IMG/VR virus record: IMGVR_UViG_3300045995_000532
Location: 38,679 to 102,678 of that record
From: a virus
Strand: one strand, 5' to 3'
Length of the DNA: 64,000 bases
Positions 1 to 7,065 of this stretch are shown in pieces. The translations under genes were made by a program, and so were the position numbers. Position 1 is the first letter of the stretch. The number at the start of each line of letters is the position of its first letter. The notes below the pieces were generated by a model that saw only the letters and a list, made by a program, of their open reading frames with translations, was not told the origin of the DNA and made no database searches.

Positions 1-382
1 TAGCCAAGGGGTAGTCGATCTCAGCGGCCACCCGCGCCACGTACCAGAGGAGGTCACCGAGCTCCGCGGCGATCTCCTGCCGCTTCGCCGGGGTGATCGC
101 ACCCCCGTCATCCCGGAGGATCTTCTTGACCTTGCCCTGCACCTCGCCGGCCTCACCCAACCCCAAGGTCGCGTAGGTGAGCGCGTTGAGCGAGCCCGTG
201 CCGGCCTCCGGGTAGATGGCCGTACAGTCCGTAGCGTTCTGGTAGTGGTTGAAGCCAACCGTCATGATTCCCCCCTGCTGTGCCTCGTGAAGGTCGGCGG
301 GCTCGTCGATCTTCATCAAGCAGTCCTGGCAGACCCAGTACTGCCCGTCTTCGTTGCCGCACTCGCAGCAGGTGTCGCTCAC
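1..382 (-). CDS. MazG-like NTP pyrophosphohydrolase with N-terminal zinc ribbon (3' end cut by window)
   Basis: The frame is open to position 1, so the C-terminus is missing. The MazG-type core is visible as GLGEAGEVQGKVKKILRD followed by ELGDLLWYVARV, the E-x2-E ... E-x2-D metal-binding pattern of the all-alpha NTP pyrophosphatase fold. Such enzymes hydrolyse (d)NTPs and in phages are thought to adjust nucleotide or ppGpp pools. A GTG at 382 overlaps the upstream stop (GTGA), as for most genes in this operon, and adds a CxxC...CxxC segment (CCEC...CQDC). A second in-frame ATG at 265 has a strong GGGGGG ribosome-binding site and would give MazG alone. Either or both starts may be used. Confidence 0.75.
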   Translation of the reverse strand, partial: MSDTCCECGNEDGQYWVCQDCLMKIDEPADLHEAQQGGIMTVGFNHYQNATDCTAIYPEAGTGSLNALTYATLGLGEAGEVQGKVKKILRDDGGAITPAKRQEIAAELGDLLWYVARVAAEIDYPLA

Positions 383-570
383 AGCGCCACCACCGGCGGG
401 CGGATCGCACGCTTCACGCTGTACGCGGCGAGCACCTGCGCCATGCTCGTCTCAAGCAGGGCATCGATGTCCACCATCGGATCTTGACCGACCACGGTCC
501 AGTGCGTTTCCTGCACCACGGTGACGTCCCCCAGGGGGCTCTCCACTGAGATTCGCACGTTGGTGGCCAT
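379..570 (-). CDS. Small hypothetical early protein
   Basis: A 63-residue soluble protein beginning MATNVRISVES. The ATG overlaps the stop of the gene before it (TGATG), and its own stop overlaps the GTG of the MazG-like gene, so it is translationally coupled in the early operon. It has no motif I recognise; the N-terminal half has a beta-strand-like alternation (VRISVES...VTVVQETHW). Confidence 0.65.
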   Translation of the reverse strand: MATNVRISVESPLGDVTVVQETHWTVVGQDPMVDIDALLETSMAQVLAAYSVKRAIRPPVVAL

Positions 571-821
571 CACTCCTCCGCCGTCTCGTCGGCCGCGGGC
601 TGCCTCAGGTAGTTGTGCGCCAACTCCCAGGCGAAGTCGCGTAGCTGGATGACCAGTTCTTGCGCGGCGGTGCCGAACTCTTCGTGCGCGAACGCCACGT
701 AGAAGGTGTGTCCTCGGTCGAGGAACATGCGCTCGTCGGAGGCGTACCTGGCCGTCAGCTCCACGCCCTCCTCATGGACGGTCATCCCGACCACGTGTGT
801 GCCGTCCAGTTCCTCATCCAT
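570..821 (-). CDS. Small acidic hypothetical early protein
   Basis: An 83-residue acidic protein (MDEELDGTHVVGM...) ending in an Asp/Glu-rich tail. The start overlaps the WhiB-like gene's stop (TGATG), and the stop overlaps the next gene's start. No family is recognised. Its position next to a WhiB-like regulator is the only functional hint. Confidence 0.65.
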   Translation of the reverse strand: MDEELDGTHVVGMTVHEEGVELTARYASDERMFLDRGHTFYVAFAHEEFGTAAQELVIQLRDFAWELAHNYLRQPAADETAEE

Positions 822-1174
822 CAGGCCACCCCTTCAAAGGCCTTGTGGTGCACAGTCCGGGAGACGGTCACCTGAAGTTGCGCCATCGCTGCAGGGTCAC
901 GCCGCAGCCGGCGCAGCGCGCCTGGCATGAGACCGCCCCAGACACCTTCCGCGCGCACGTTCAGTGCCCCTTCCAGCCGGCACTCGAGCAACACCGGGCA
1001 CTGGCCCGACTCGGACGTGCCCTGGCAGCCGCGGGCCGCCAGGGCCTGCTGGGCGCTGTGCGGGCTGGTCCACATGTCCGGGTCGACCTTCGCGCACACC
1101 ACGCCGCCGCGGGGGATGAAGACCCACTCCCAGACGGGATCCACCGCCCGCCGGCCTATTCCGCCGTAGACCAT
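821..1174 (-). CDS. WhiB-like iron-sulfur transcription factor
   Basis: A 117-residue protein with four cysteines (C27, C50, C59, C65) and the diagnostic GVWGG turn at residues 77-81, after the CPVLLEC segment. WhiB-like proteins are actinobacterial regulators that hold a 4Fe-4S cluster and bind the primary sigma factor; phage copies are known to alter host gene expression. The spacing between the second and third Cys is eight residues rather than the usual two, so cluster geometry may differ. The start lies 19 bases inside the end of the RuvC-like gene. This family is almost confined to actinobacteria and their phages, which supports the host assignment. Confidence 0.85.
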   Translation of the reverse strand: MVYGGIGRRAVDPVWEWVFIPRGGVVCAKVDPDMWTSPHSAQQALAARGCQGTSESGQCPVLLECRLEGALNVRAEGVWGGLMPGALRRLRRDPAAMAQLQVTVSRTVHHKAFEGVA

Positions 1175-1710
1175 TCGACAGCCTCCATAGCTTTGAGATT
1201 TAGCTCGGGCAAGTGGTGCTCAAGTGGGGAGCCGTAGTGGCGAGCACCCATGGCGGCGATGATCAACGAGTCGGCGATGTCGTTACCGGTGACCTCCACC
1301 AGGTCTCGGTACCGGTTGATAACCGCGGCCAGCACGATGTCCTTGTCGGCCTGACCCTTCCCGGTCGCGTACTTCATCCTTTGGCTCGGAGTGATCACGT
1401 AGTAGGGGAGCTCCAGTTGGTACAGGCGCTGGGTGATGGCCCACCAGAGGCCAGCCACCTGATGCACCGAGGCGCCCTTGGAGCCGTACGAGGGGCCCTC
1501 GATGCCAACCCGGAGATGGTTATACGGGCACCGCGCCGCCATGTCGGTGATGGCCGTCAGGATCTCGTCGATGCGGTCGTGCTCCTGGATACGGGTGCGC
1601 GCCTTGATTGCCCTCGGCTTGACCCGTCGAGTGTGCAGCACCACTCCCTCGGCCACCATCGATAGCCCTGTGGACGTTAAAGAAGGATCTATTCCTAATA
1701 CGGCGATCAT
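1156..1710 (-). CDS. RuvC-like Holliday junction resolvase
   Basis: A 184-residue RNase H-fold protein. The first acidic motif is GIDPSLTSTG (D8), the second GIEGPSYG (E71), and the third NDIADSLIIAA (D144/D147), matching the catalytic acids of RuvC-type endonucleases. Such enzymes cut four-way junctions during recombination or resolve branched DNA before packaging. The ATG at 1710 is chosen because it places GIDPS at the usual distance from the N-terminus; the in-frame upstream start would add nine unneeded residues. It lies in the early operon with other recombination genes (Cas4-like nuclease, Sak4-like ATPase, SSB-like). Confidence 0.88.
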   Translation of the reverse strand: MIAVLGIDPSLTSTGLSMVAEGVVLHTRRVKPRAIKARTRIQEHDRIDEILTAITDMAARCPYNHLRVGIEGPSYGSKGASVHQVAGLWWAITQRLYQLELPYYVITPSQRMKYATGKGQADKDIVLAAVINRYRDLVEVTGNDIADSLIIAAMGARHYGSPLEHHLPELNLKAMEAVEWSTAE

Positions 1711-1714
1711 GGCT

Positions 1715-2053
1715 TTAAGCGCGCAATACGCCGTCATCGTCTTCGTCCGTGGGATCCCACGGCGCCGGATCGGCGGTGAGCACCTTGAGGAGATGCGTCC
1801 TGATCAGCTGGCCGTCCTTGTCGACCGCATGGTTCACGCCCGTGACGCGGGTCTCTACGATCAGGCGCACCCGGTCGTCGGTGTGCAGGACCAGCCCGTT
1901 CGTCTCGTCTAGGCTGGTCAGGCCGGTGATCTTCGTGGACGTGCCATCCACGACCCGGCCCTCAAACGTCAGCGTCTCGTTGTCGACTACCTTCAAAGTC
2001 TTCTCAGTGGATTTCACGTCTTCGACGTCCGAGAACGGGTTCGCTACAGTCAT
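1715..2053 (-). CDS. Hypothetical early protein
   Basis: A 112-residue protein starting MTVANPFSDVEDVKS. The ATG sits one base after the stop of the zinc-binding protein upstream, and it ends four bases before the RuvC-like gene. The central part alternates hydrophobic and polar residues (LTFEGRVVDGTSTKITGL, RVRLIVETRVTGV), consistent with a small beta-barrel, and the C-terminus is very acidic (DPTDEDDDGVLRA). A beta-barrel with an acidic tail could be a nucleic-acid-associated accessory protein, but no family is identified. Confidence 0.75.
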   Translation of the reverse strand: MTVANPFSDVEDVKSTEKTLKVVDNETLTFEGRVVDGTSTKITGLTSLDETNGLVLHTDDRVRLIVETRVTGVNHAVDKDGQLIRTHLLKVLTADPAPWDPTDEDDDGVLRA

Positions 2054-2054
2054 G

Positions 2055-2405
2055 TCACTTCTCCTCGATCGGAACACTGGGTTGGTAGGGAATGGTTCGG
2101 CTGCAGGTGCCACAGATCCACCAGGTCGCCTGGCCGGCGAGTTTGTAGAGCTGACGTTCAGCCTTGGATGCTTTACGACTTGTCGCGGGGCAGCACGTGA
2201 CGGGGAGCTTGTTTTCGTTCCACAGGGCGCGTGGGCGGCCCATCTGGCAGGAACTGCACACCTGATCCGTCGCGGGGGCGTCGCAGGCGTCTTCGTATCG
2301 CTGGTAGCACGCGGAGCATTGATGTGCGTGCGGGCGGCCCGTAAGGTTCGCCCCCACCCCGCCTGAAAAGGTCGCAAGCTTCGGTTTCCAGATCGCCCTG
2401 GCCAT
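2055..2405 (-). CDS. Cysteine-rich putative zinc-ribbon protein
   Basis: A 116-residue protein with several paired cysteines (CSAC, CSSC, ICGTC, and a CC pair), suggesting two or more zinc ribbons. The stop is followed after one base by the next ATG. The start overlaps an alternative ORF (2173-2478) in another frame; the Cys pattern and codon usage favour this frame. Function unknown; zinc ribbons in phage early operons often belong to DNA-binding or transcription-modifying proteins. Confidence 0.7.
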   Translation of the reverse strand: MARAIWKPKLATFSGGVGANLTGRPHAHQCSACYQRYEDACDAPATDQVCSSCQMGRPRALWNENKLPVTCCPATSRKASKAERQLYKLAGQATWWICGTCSRTIPYQPSVPIEEK

Positions 2406-2478
2406 CTACAGACTCCCCCCACCGGCGGCACCACATGCCGTCCAGATACCCACATCGGCTGCACGAGCGGCCCCTCAT
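2173..2478 (-). CDS. Doubtful overlapping ORF with a CxxC motif
   Basis: An ATG overlaps the stop of the upstream gene (ATGA) and opens an ORF whose first 35 residues include CSRCGYLDGMWC. That segment lies outside the 2055-2405 gene and could be translated. The rest overlaps that gene for over 200 bases in another frame and is arginine-rich like a shadow frame. It may be a short leader whose original end was lost, or an artefact. Confidence 0.25.
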   Translation of the reverse strand: MRGRSCSRCGYLDGMWCRRWGESVDGQGDLETEACDLFRRGGGEPYGPPARTSMLRVLPAIRRRLRRPRDGSGVQFLPDGPPTRPVERKQAPRHVLPRDKS

Positions 2479-2900
2479 AGGTGCAAGTTCCACGCTGCCC
2501 ACTCCTCGTAGATCTCGATCCGTGCCGGCCCTGCCGCACGGATCAACCGGTCCAGCCACACAGAGTCCGTCTTATCTCCTTCAATCGCGATCGCGTCGGC
2601 GATGGCCGTCTCGAGGTTCTGGGCCTTGTCGGCCTGGTCTTCGCCGCGCTTCCACCGGCGTGCTGGATCAATCAGTTTGTACAGGTCCCACGCATGCTTG
2701 ACGACCTGCCCGGTTGTTCGCGCGTACTCGATGGCGAGGAGGAGATCCGCGACGTCGACGCCGCGCTTCTCCCGGGTGCGGCGAATCTTGCTGATCCCGA
2801 GCGCCCGAGCTTCATACCAGGGCTGCACGCCGTCGAAGTCGGCGACGCCGAAGAAACGGTGAAGGTCGTCGAAGATCTTGCTGTCCGCTGGGACGGTCAC
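2475..2900 (-). CDS. Hypothetical early protein
   Basis: A 141-residue, mostly helical protein (VTVPADSKIFDDLHRFFGV...). The GTG at 2900 overlaps the stop of the upstream gene (GTGA), which decides the start. It has many charged residues and conserved-looking tryptophans near the C-terminus (IYEEWAAWNLHL). No family recognised. It sits in a run of small coupled genes between the methyltransferases and the RuvC-like gene. Confidence 0.7.
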   Translation of the reverse strand: MTVPADSKIFDDLHRFFGVADFDGVQPWYEARALGISKIRRTREKRGVDVADLLLAIEYARTTGQVVKHAWDLYKLIDPARRWKRGEDQADKAQNLETAIADAIAIEGDKTDSVWLDRLIRAAGPARIEIYEEWAAWNLHL

Positions 2901-3055
2901 CGTTCGACCAGGTGCACCTCGTCGGCGACGCCCTGCAGGCACTGGTGTGCGAGTGCCCACGCCTTGAGGATCGGCCCGAACGGGGAATCTTTACGCTGCC
3001 CGCAACGGGTGCATGTGACCGACACGTCGGTCCATGTGAACAGATCAGTTGGCAT
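2897..3055 (-). CDS. Small hypothetical protein with CxxC
   Basis: A 52-residue protein starting MPTDLFTWTDV with a single CTRC pair and a later cysteine and two histidines, possibly binding one zinc ion. The start lies inside the end of the preceding gene and the stop overlaps the next GTG. Function unknown. Confidence 0.6.
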   Translation of the reverse strand: MPTDLFTWTDVSVTCTRCGQRKDSPFGPILKAWALAHQCLQGVADEVHLVER

Positions 3056-3323
3056 CGGTGATCCCGACGACGATGTCAATCACGGCGGTGGCGGCCGCCG
3101 CGGACTCGGGGGAGGAGAAGTACCCGTAGACCTCCACCACGCCGGCCTGGACGGAGTAGATCGCGACGCGCTCCTTGGTGGGGACCAGTCCGATCTGGAA
3201 GGAGAGCGGTCCGCGGCCCCAACCGTGCCCCTCGTAGGAACGATCTGCCGGGACGAAGTCGAACCCGTCCTGCGGGATGTCAGAGTGCCGCTTGGCGATC
3301 TCGTCGTAGTCGCGGTCGGTCAC
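3045..3323 (-). CDS. Hypothetical early protein
   Basis: A 92-residue protein (MTDRDYDEIAKRHSDIP...) whose second half is a hydrophobic alpha/beta stretch (AAAATAVIDIVVGI). The ATG overlaps the previous stop by four bases. No recognisable family. Confidence 0.65.
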   Translation of the reverse strand: MTDRDYDEIAKRHSDIPQDGFDFVPADRSYEGHGWGRGPLSFQIGLVPTKERVAIYSVQAGVVEVYGYFSSPESAAAATAVIDIVVGITDAN

Positions 3324-3574
3324 GGGAGCTCCTTCAGGTGCACATCAATGATGTCAAGGTCGATGAAGTTGCGGCGGGCGCCGCTCTGGCGTCGTGCGGT
3401 ATCCAGTTCGTCGACGACGAGCATCGCTGCAGGTCCGTCCTCGAGGAACCGGCGGATCGCGTAGCCGTTCGCAACCATGTCACTACCGCCCAGCCACTCA
3501 GTCAGAGCAGCGTCGTCAACGTAAAGATCTACGGTTGTCGCCGATGTCTCCTGATATGTGACACTCACCTTCAT
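3320..3574 (-). CDS. Hypothetical early protein
   Basis: An 84-residue protein beginning MKVSVTYQETSATTVDLYVDD, likely a beta-hairpin followed by helices. It overlaps both neighbours by four bases (ATGA). Like the proteins at 3571-3720 and 3717-3926 it starts with alternating beta-strand residues; the three may be structurally related small proteins, though I cannot align them convincingly. Confidence 0.65.
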   Translation of the reverse strand: MKVSVTYQETSATTVDLYVDDAALTEWLGGSDMVANGYAIRRFLEDGPAAMLVVDELDTARRQSGARRNFIDLDIIDVHLKELP

Positions 3575-3720
3575 GACTTCTCCTTCAGGACAAGAGTTGC
3601 TTCCTGGCCCAGCCGGATGCCATCCTTGACGTGCTTGATGGGGACCATCAGCTCCACGATCAGGTGCGTGTCCTTGTAAGGACGCACGGCAGTGACATGG
3701 GTCCGGATCTCGGTGCTCAC
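3571..3720 (-). CDS. Very small hypothetical early protein
   Basis: A 49-residue protein from a GTG at 3720 that overlaps the previous stop (GTGA). The sequence VSTEIRTHVTAVRPYKD is followed by a hydrophobic strand (LIVELMVPI) and a basic C-terminus. The coupling on both sides is the main evidence that it is translated. Confidence 0.6.
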   Translation of the reverse strand: MSTEIRTHVTAVRPYKDTHLIVELMVPIKHVKDGIRLGQEATLVLKEKS

Positions 3721-3926
3721 AGGACTTCCTCGATCTCTAGGTGGCCGTGCTCGGTACGGGATATGTCCCACTCACCCATGAGGGGCGCCTCACTGGGTCC
3801 GGTGATGAAGTCGACGTTGCCGGGCATGATCTCCCATGCCATGTCCTCTGCCTCCTCGACATCTGCGGCATTAACCTCCAGCACTGCGGAGATCGTATTC
3901 TGGACGTAAATCTGGTACCGCGGCAT
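3717..3926 (-). CDS. Small hypothetical early protein
   Basis: A 69-residue acidic protein (MPRYQIYVQNTISAVLEVNA...). The ATG at 3926 overlaps the methyltransferase stop (TGATG), which favours it over an in-frame ATG at 3941. The pattern of a strand, then AADVEEAEDMAWEIMPG, resembles small stand-alone proteins often encoded next to phage methyltransferases; function unknown. Confidence 0.65.
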   Translation of the reverse strand: MPRYQIYVQNTISAVLEVNAADVEEAEDMAWEIMPGNVDFITGPSEAPLMGEWDISRTEHGHLEIEEVL

Positions 3927-4978
3927 CAGAGATCCCTCCATTCGGTTGCGTAGCTTCTTCCGGGCATGGCCAGGCCGCGGGCGGCATAGATGACGTGCTC
4001 AGCAAGCAGGGGCGGTATTGCATCGCCGGCAGACTGGTGCTGGCGCTGCTTCGTGCCGATCCACGGGTATCCAGGCGGGAACGTCTGCAACGCGGCCGCC
4101 TCCTCGATACTCACTCGGATGCCGTCGCTGCGAGACTTGATGATGGAGATGTTGTGCCGGCTGGCATTGACTCCCGGCATAGCGATGTACTCCCGGCCGA
4201 TCACCACAGGGGAGGGTCGTCCTGCGGGCCAGGTGGGGTCGTAGACGACTCCGGATGGCGCGTAGATCCGTGGCGCCACCTCGGCCGCGAGAGCCTCCCC
4301 TGTACCCCAGCCGAGAGCTTCAGCCATACTCACCCAGCGGGGCAGCCCGACGTCGACGAGGTCGGGGTGGTGCATGTGGAAGCGCGAGTGTGACGGCTGG
4401 GGCATCCCGATGCGCCACTCCCGGTTGGCGATCAGGATGGCGCGGCGCCTGGTCTGCGGGACCCCGTATGCCTCCGCGTTGAGGATGGCGGTCTCCACCC
4501 AGTACCCGAGACGGCGCAGCACCACGGCGTAGGCCTCCCAGATGGGCAGCACGGAGGGGACCTGCTCCATGGCGATCCACGTCGGGTGGGTCTCAACGAT
4601 GATGCGCAACGGCTCCAGCACCAGCGCGGAGGACTCGTCTACCTCGACGCCCAGCCGCTCGAGTGCCGCCGGCGGCAGGTAACCCTCCGCGACCAGGTAT
4701 ACGGCCTTGATCAGGTCGTTGCGGGCAGCCAAGCCGGCGCCGTCACCCATTCGAGAGAACGTGGTGCACGGCGGTGAGGCGACCATGCCCACGTACTCGT
4801 CCGGAGCGGCATCGAAAGCACGCACATCCATGAGCGTGCGGTGATGCCCGGCCGCCTGAGCGGTGGCGAACGCATCCGGGTCCCACTCGATGCCATGCTC
4901 GGCGAAACCCATGCGCGCGAGCGCTATCGACCAACCCCCGCTTCCAGCGCACAAATCCAAGACGACGCCATTGATCAC
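3926..4978 (-). CDS. C5-cytosine DNA methyltransferase
   Basis: A 350-residue enzyme transferring a methyl group from SAM to cytosine C5. Motif I is DLCAGSGGWS (residues 8-17), the catalytic motif IV is SPPCTTFS (C72), motif VI is MEQVPS (residues 138-143, EQV in place of ENV), and motif VIII is QTRRR (176-180). Length and motif order match Dcm-type monomeric enzymes, and the variable region before the C-terminus would set the target. The GTG start overlaps the upstream stop. No partner restriction gene lies beside it, so protection of phage DNA from host restriction is the likely role. Confidence 0.92.
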   Translation of the reverse strand: MINGVVLDLCAGSGGWSIALARMGFAEHGIEWDPDAFATAQAAGHHRTLMDVRAFDAAPDEYVGMVASPPCTTFSRMGDGAGLAARNDLIKAVYLVAEGYLPPAALERLGVEVDESSALVLEPLRIIVETHPTWIAMEQVPSVLPIWEAYAVVLRRLGYWVETAILNAEAYGVPQTRRRAILIANREWRIGMPQPSHSRFHMHHPDLVDVGLPRWVSMAEALGWGTGEALAAEVAPRIYAPSGVVYDPTWPAGRPSPVVIGREYIAMPGVNASRHNISIIKSRSDGIRVSIEEAAALQTFPPGYPWIGTKQRQHQSAGDAIPPLLAEHVIYAARGLAMPGRSYATEWRDL

Positions 4979-5568
4979 AGGGCATCCCAGTCGACCGCGG
5001 TGGACTTCTCGATCTGGGGGAGTCCAGCACCACCGGACAGCTCGGTGAGTTCACCTGCGGCCCACGCACGAAGGACATTGGTCCGGCCATCCTTCGTCAG
5101 CCGCACCTGGAAGCCGGTGGGCTGACCGGCGGGGCGGAATACGATACCCGGCACCACCTCGCCAGTCCCCGGGTCGACCATCACCTGCGCACCGTCATCC
5201 CAGACGAGACGCTTCAGCAGGGCCGCCTTCGCTGCCGGCCAGAACTCGACGAAGCGCATCTCCTCCTGCGCCGGGACGACAACCTCGCGGACCGTGGCCG
5301 GGCTGGATACCTTCGCCCAGTCCAAGAGCGCACCTTCGTCCTCGATCTCGTAGGACTCCGCCGGCTGGACGAGCCCGATGGTCCCAACCTTGCCGACCTT
5401 GGGCAGCAGCACGTCGAACGTCTTGATGCCCTCCTCCGCCCAACGGTCGAAGAGCAGCTGCTCGTGCTCGTTGCGCTCGGATTTGAGTGCGGTGATGAAC
5501 GCGTCAGAGATGGTCTTGAACAGGGCGATACGCAGGTTCCGCTCGCGCAGATTCAGTTTCTTGGCCAT
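4975..5568 (-). CDS. Hypothetical protein between two methyltransferases
   Basis: A 197-residue protein starting MAKKLNLRERNLRIALFK with a basic, helical N-terminus (possible nucleic-acid contact), a central segment of mixed strands, and a C-terminal region (PTGFQVRLTKDGRTNVLRAWAAGEL). Both ends overlap neighbours, so it is co-translated with the two DNA methyltransferases. I recognise no domain. Confidence 0.75.
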   Translation of the reverse strand: MAKKLNLRERNLRIALFKTISDAFITALKSERNEHEQLLFDRWAEEGIKTFDVLLPKVGKVGTIGLVQPAESYEIEDEGALLDWAKVSSPATVREVVVPAQEEMRFVEFWPAAKAALLKRLVWDDGAQVMVDPGTGEVVPGIVFRPAGQPTGFQVRLTKDGRTNVLRAWAAGELTELSGGAGLPQIEKSTAVDWDAL

Positions 5569-5780
5569 CAGAAGACGCCGTCTTCGACTACAGGGACCCA
5601 GCCAGCAGGCTGAATCAAGATCCCGCGCACGGCGAGCTGCTCAAGTTCATGGGCCGCCATGTCCATCGAGTCCTCATAGATCTCACCGCAGAAGCACTCG
5701 CCGTACTCCTCGGTGTCAGCGTAACCGTGGCTCCTGAGCACACTCCAGGCTGCAGCCCAAATCCGTTCAACGTCAGCCAT
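5568..5780 (-). CDS. Small hypothetical protein
   Basis: A 70-residue protein (MADVERIWAAAWSVLRSHGY...) with a CFCGEIY motif and an amphipathic helical N-terminus. The ATG overlaps the methyltransferase stop (ATGA) and the stop overlaps the next ATG (TGATG). Function unknown. Confidence 0.65.
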   Translation of the reverse strand: MADVERIWAAAWSVLRSHGYADTEEYGECFCGEIYEDSMDMAAHELEQLAVRGILIQPAGWVPVVEDGVF

Positions 5781-6727
5781 CAGAGGTCGTCCCATTCGGT
5801 CGAGGTGTGCTTGAGCCTGGTTCGCAGCGACAGGTCCAGGTACTCGGGGTTCAAGTCGATGCCGACATACTCGCGCCCGTTCCTGATGGCCGCGAGTCCC
5901 GTGGTGCCTGATCCGCTGAACGGGTCGAGCACGAGGCCACCCGGTTTGCAGCCGGCCAGGATGCACCGCTCCGGGAGCTCAGGCGGAAACGTGGCGAAGT
6001 GCGCCTGACGGGACCGTTCGGAACTGATCGACCACACATCGCCGGGGTTCTTGCCGAGCGGGTTCGCGGTGTAGTGGGTCGTGCGGCCGACGTGCGGGAC
6101 CCTGATGGCATCCAGGTTGAAGTGGTAGCGGGGGCTTTTCGCGAAGAAGAACACGTGCTCGTAGCGTGTGCTGAGTCGGTCCTGGATGGACTCTGGGATG
6201 GCGTTCGGGCGCTCCCAGATGATCGCGTTCCGTAAGACCCAGGTGTCGTTCTGCAAGGCGAAGGCGACGCGCCAGGGGAGCCCCATGAGGTTCTTTTTCG
6301 GTGGCGCACCCTGCTTGATCACCCCGGTCTTGCTGGCGATGTCCGGGTAGCGGTCGTCGTGGACGGGCGTCATGATTGGCCCGTTCACTGCGCGCTGGGT
6401 TCCCCGTTCCTTCTTGCGTCCTTGATTCCCCCACGAGCCGCTGAACGAATCCCCGATGTTGATCCAGAGGGTCCCATCGTCAGCGAGAACGCGTCGCACC
6501 TCAGCGAAGATGTCCCGGAGGACCTGGACGTACTCATCCAGGGAGGACTCGGCACCGACCTGGCCGGGGATCCCATAGTTGCGGAGCCCGAGATAAGGCG
6601 GGCTGGTCACGCAACAGTCCACCGACGTGTCTGCCATCGTGCGGAGCACCTCAAGCGCGTCCCCATGCCACAGGGTCACACCCGCGCGCTGGTGGTGGAT
6701 GCGCGGCGCCGCGATCGTCGCCATCAT
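5780..6727 (-). CDS. N4-cytosine/N6-adenine DNA methyltransferase (beta class)
   Basis: A 315-residue enzyme with catalytic motif IV TSPPYLGLRNYG (residues 41-52) before the SAM-binding motif I LDPFSGSGTTG (about 267-277), the circular order of beta-class amino-methyltransferases. The SPPY form is more common among N4-cytosine enzymes than DPPY. It also has EYVGIDLNPEY near the C-terminus. Two adjacent ATGs (6727, 6724) overlap the upstream stop. It is the second methyltransferase in this operon; the lack of a cognate endonuclease suggests an orphan modification enzyme that shields phage DNA. Confidence 0.92.
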   Translation of the reverse strand: MMATIAAPRIHHQRAGVTLWHGDALEVLRTMADTSVDCCVTSPPYLGLRNYGIPGQVGAESSLDEYVQVLRDIFAEVRRVLADDGTLWINIGDSFSGSWGNQGRKKERGTQRAVNGPIMTPVHDDRYPDIASKTGVIKQGAPPKKNLMGLPWRVAFALQNDTWVLRNAIIWERPNAIPESIQDRLSTRYEHVFFFAKSPRYHFNLDAIRVPHVGRTTHYTANPLGKNPGDVWSISSERSRQAHFATFPPELPERCILAGCKPGGLVLDPFSGSGTTGLAAIRNGREYVGIDLNPEYLDLSLRTRLKHTSTEWDDL

Positions 6728-7065
6728 CCGAGCTCCTTGGCGAACGGTGGCTGCTCGCCGACGGCCGCGATGTACCCGTCGTAGGCGACATCGAAGGCCT
6801 CGCTCGTCCACGGCTCCGGCAGGGTCCCCAGCGCCACCTGGAGGCCCCGCTGCCAGCGTGCATACCGGCGGTGTTCGGGACTGAAGATGTAGCGGCACAA
6901 CCACCAGGGGGCCACCACGACGCACACAGCCCGGTACAGCGGGTCGCCGTCGTCGTCGGTGCGTGATGTCCACGGCCACGGGATGACGACGGTGTGACGG
7001 AACCACTCATCGGAGCCGAGCGAAGGCCACCTGGCGCACCACTGCGAGTAGAACCAGATGATCAT
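6724..7065 (-). CDS. Tryptophan-rich hypothetical protein
   Basis: A 113-residue protein unusually rich in Trp and Tyr (MIIWFYSQWCARWPSLG, VIPWPWTSR, VVAPWWLCRYIF). The middle could be membrane-associated, but there is no clean transmembrane segment. The start overlaps the primase-helicase stop by four bases, so expression is coupled to replication. No family recognised. Confidence 0.65.
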   Translation of the reverse strand: MIIWFYSQWCARWPSLGSDEWFRHTVVIPWPWTSRTDDDGDPLYRAVCVVVAPWWLCRYIFSPEHRRYARWQRGLQVALGTLPEPWTSEAFDVAYDGYIAAVGEQPPFAKELG

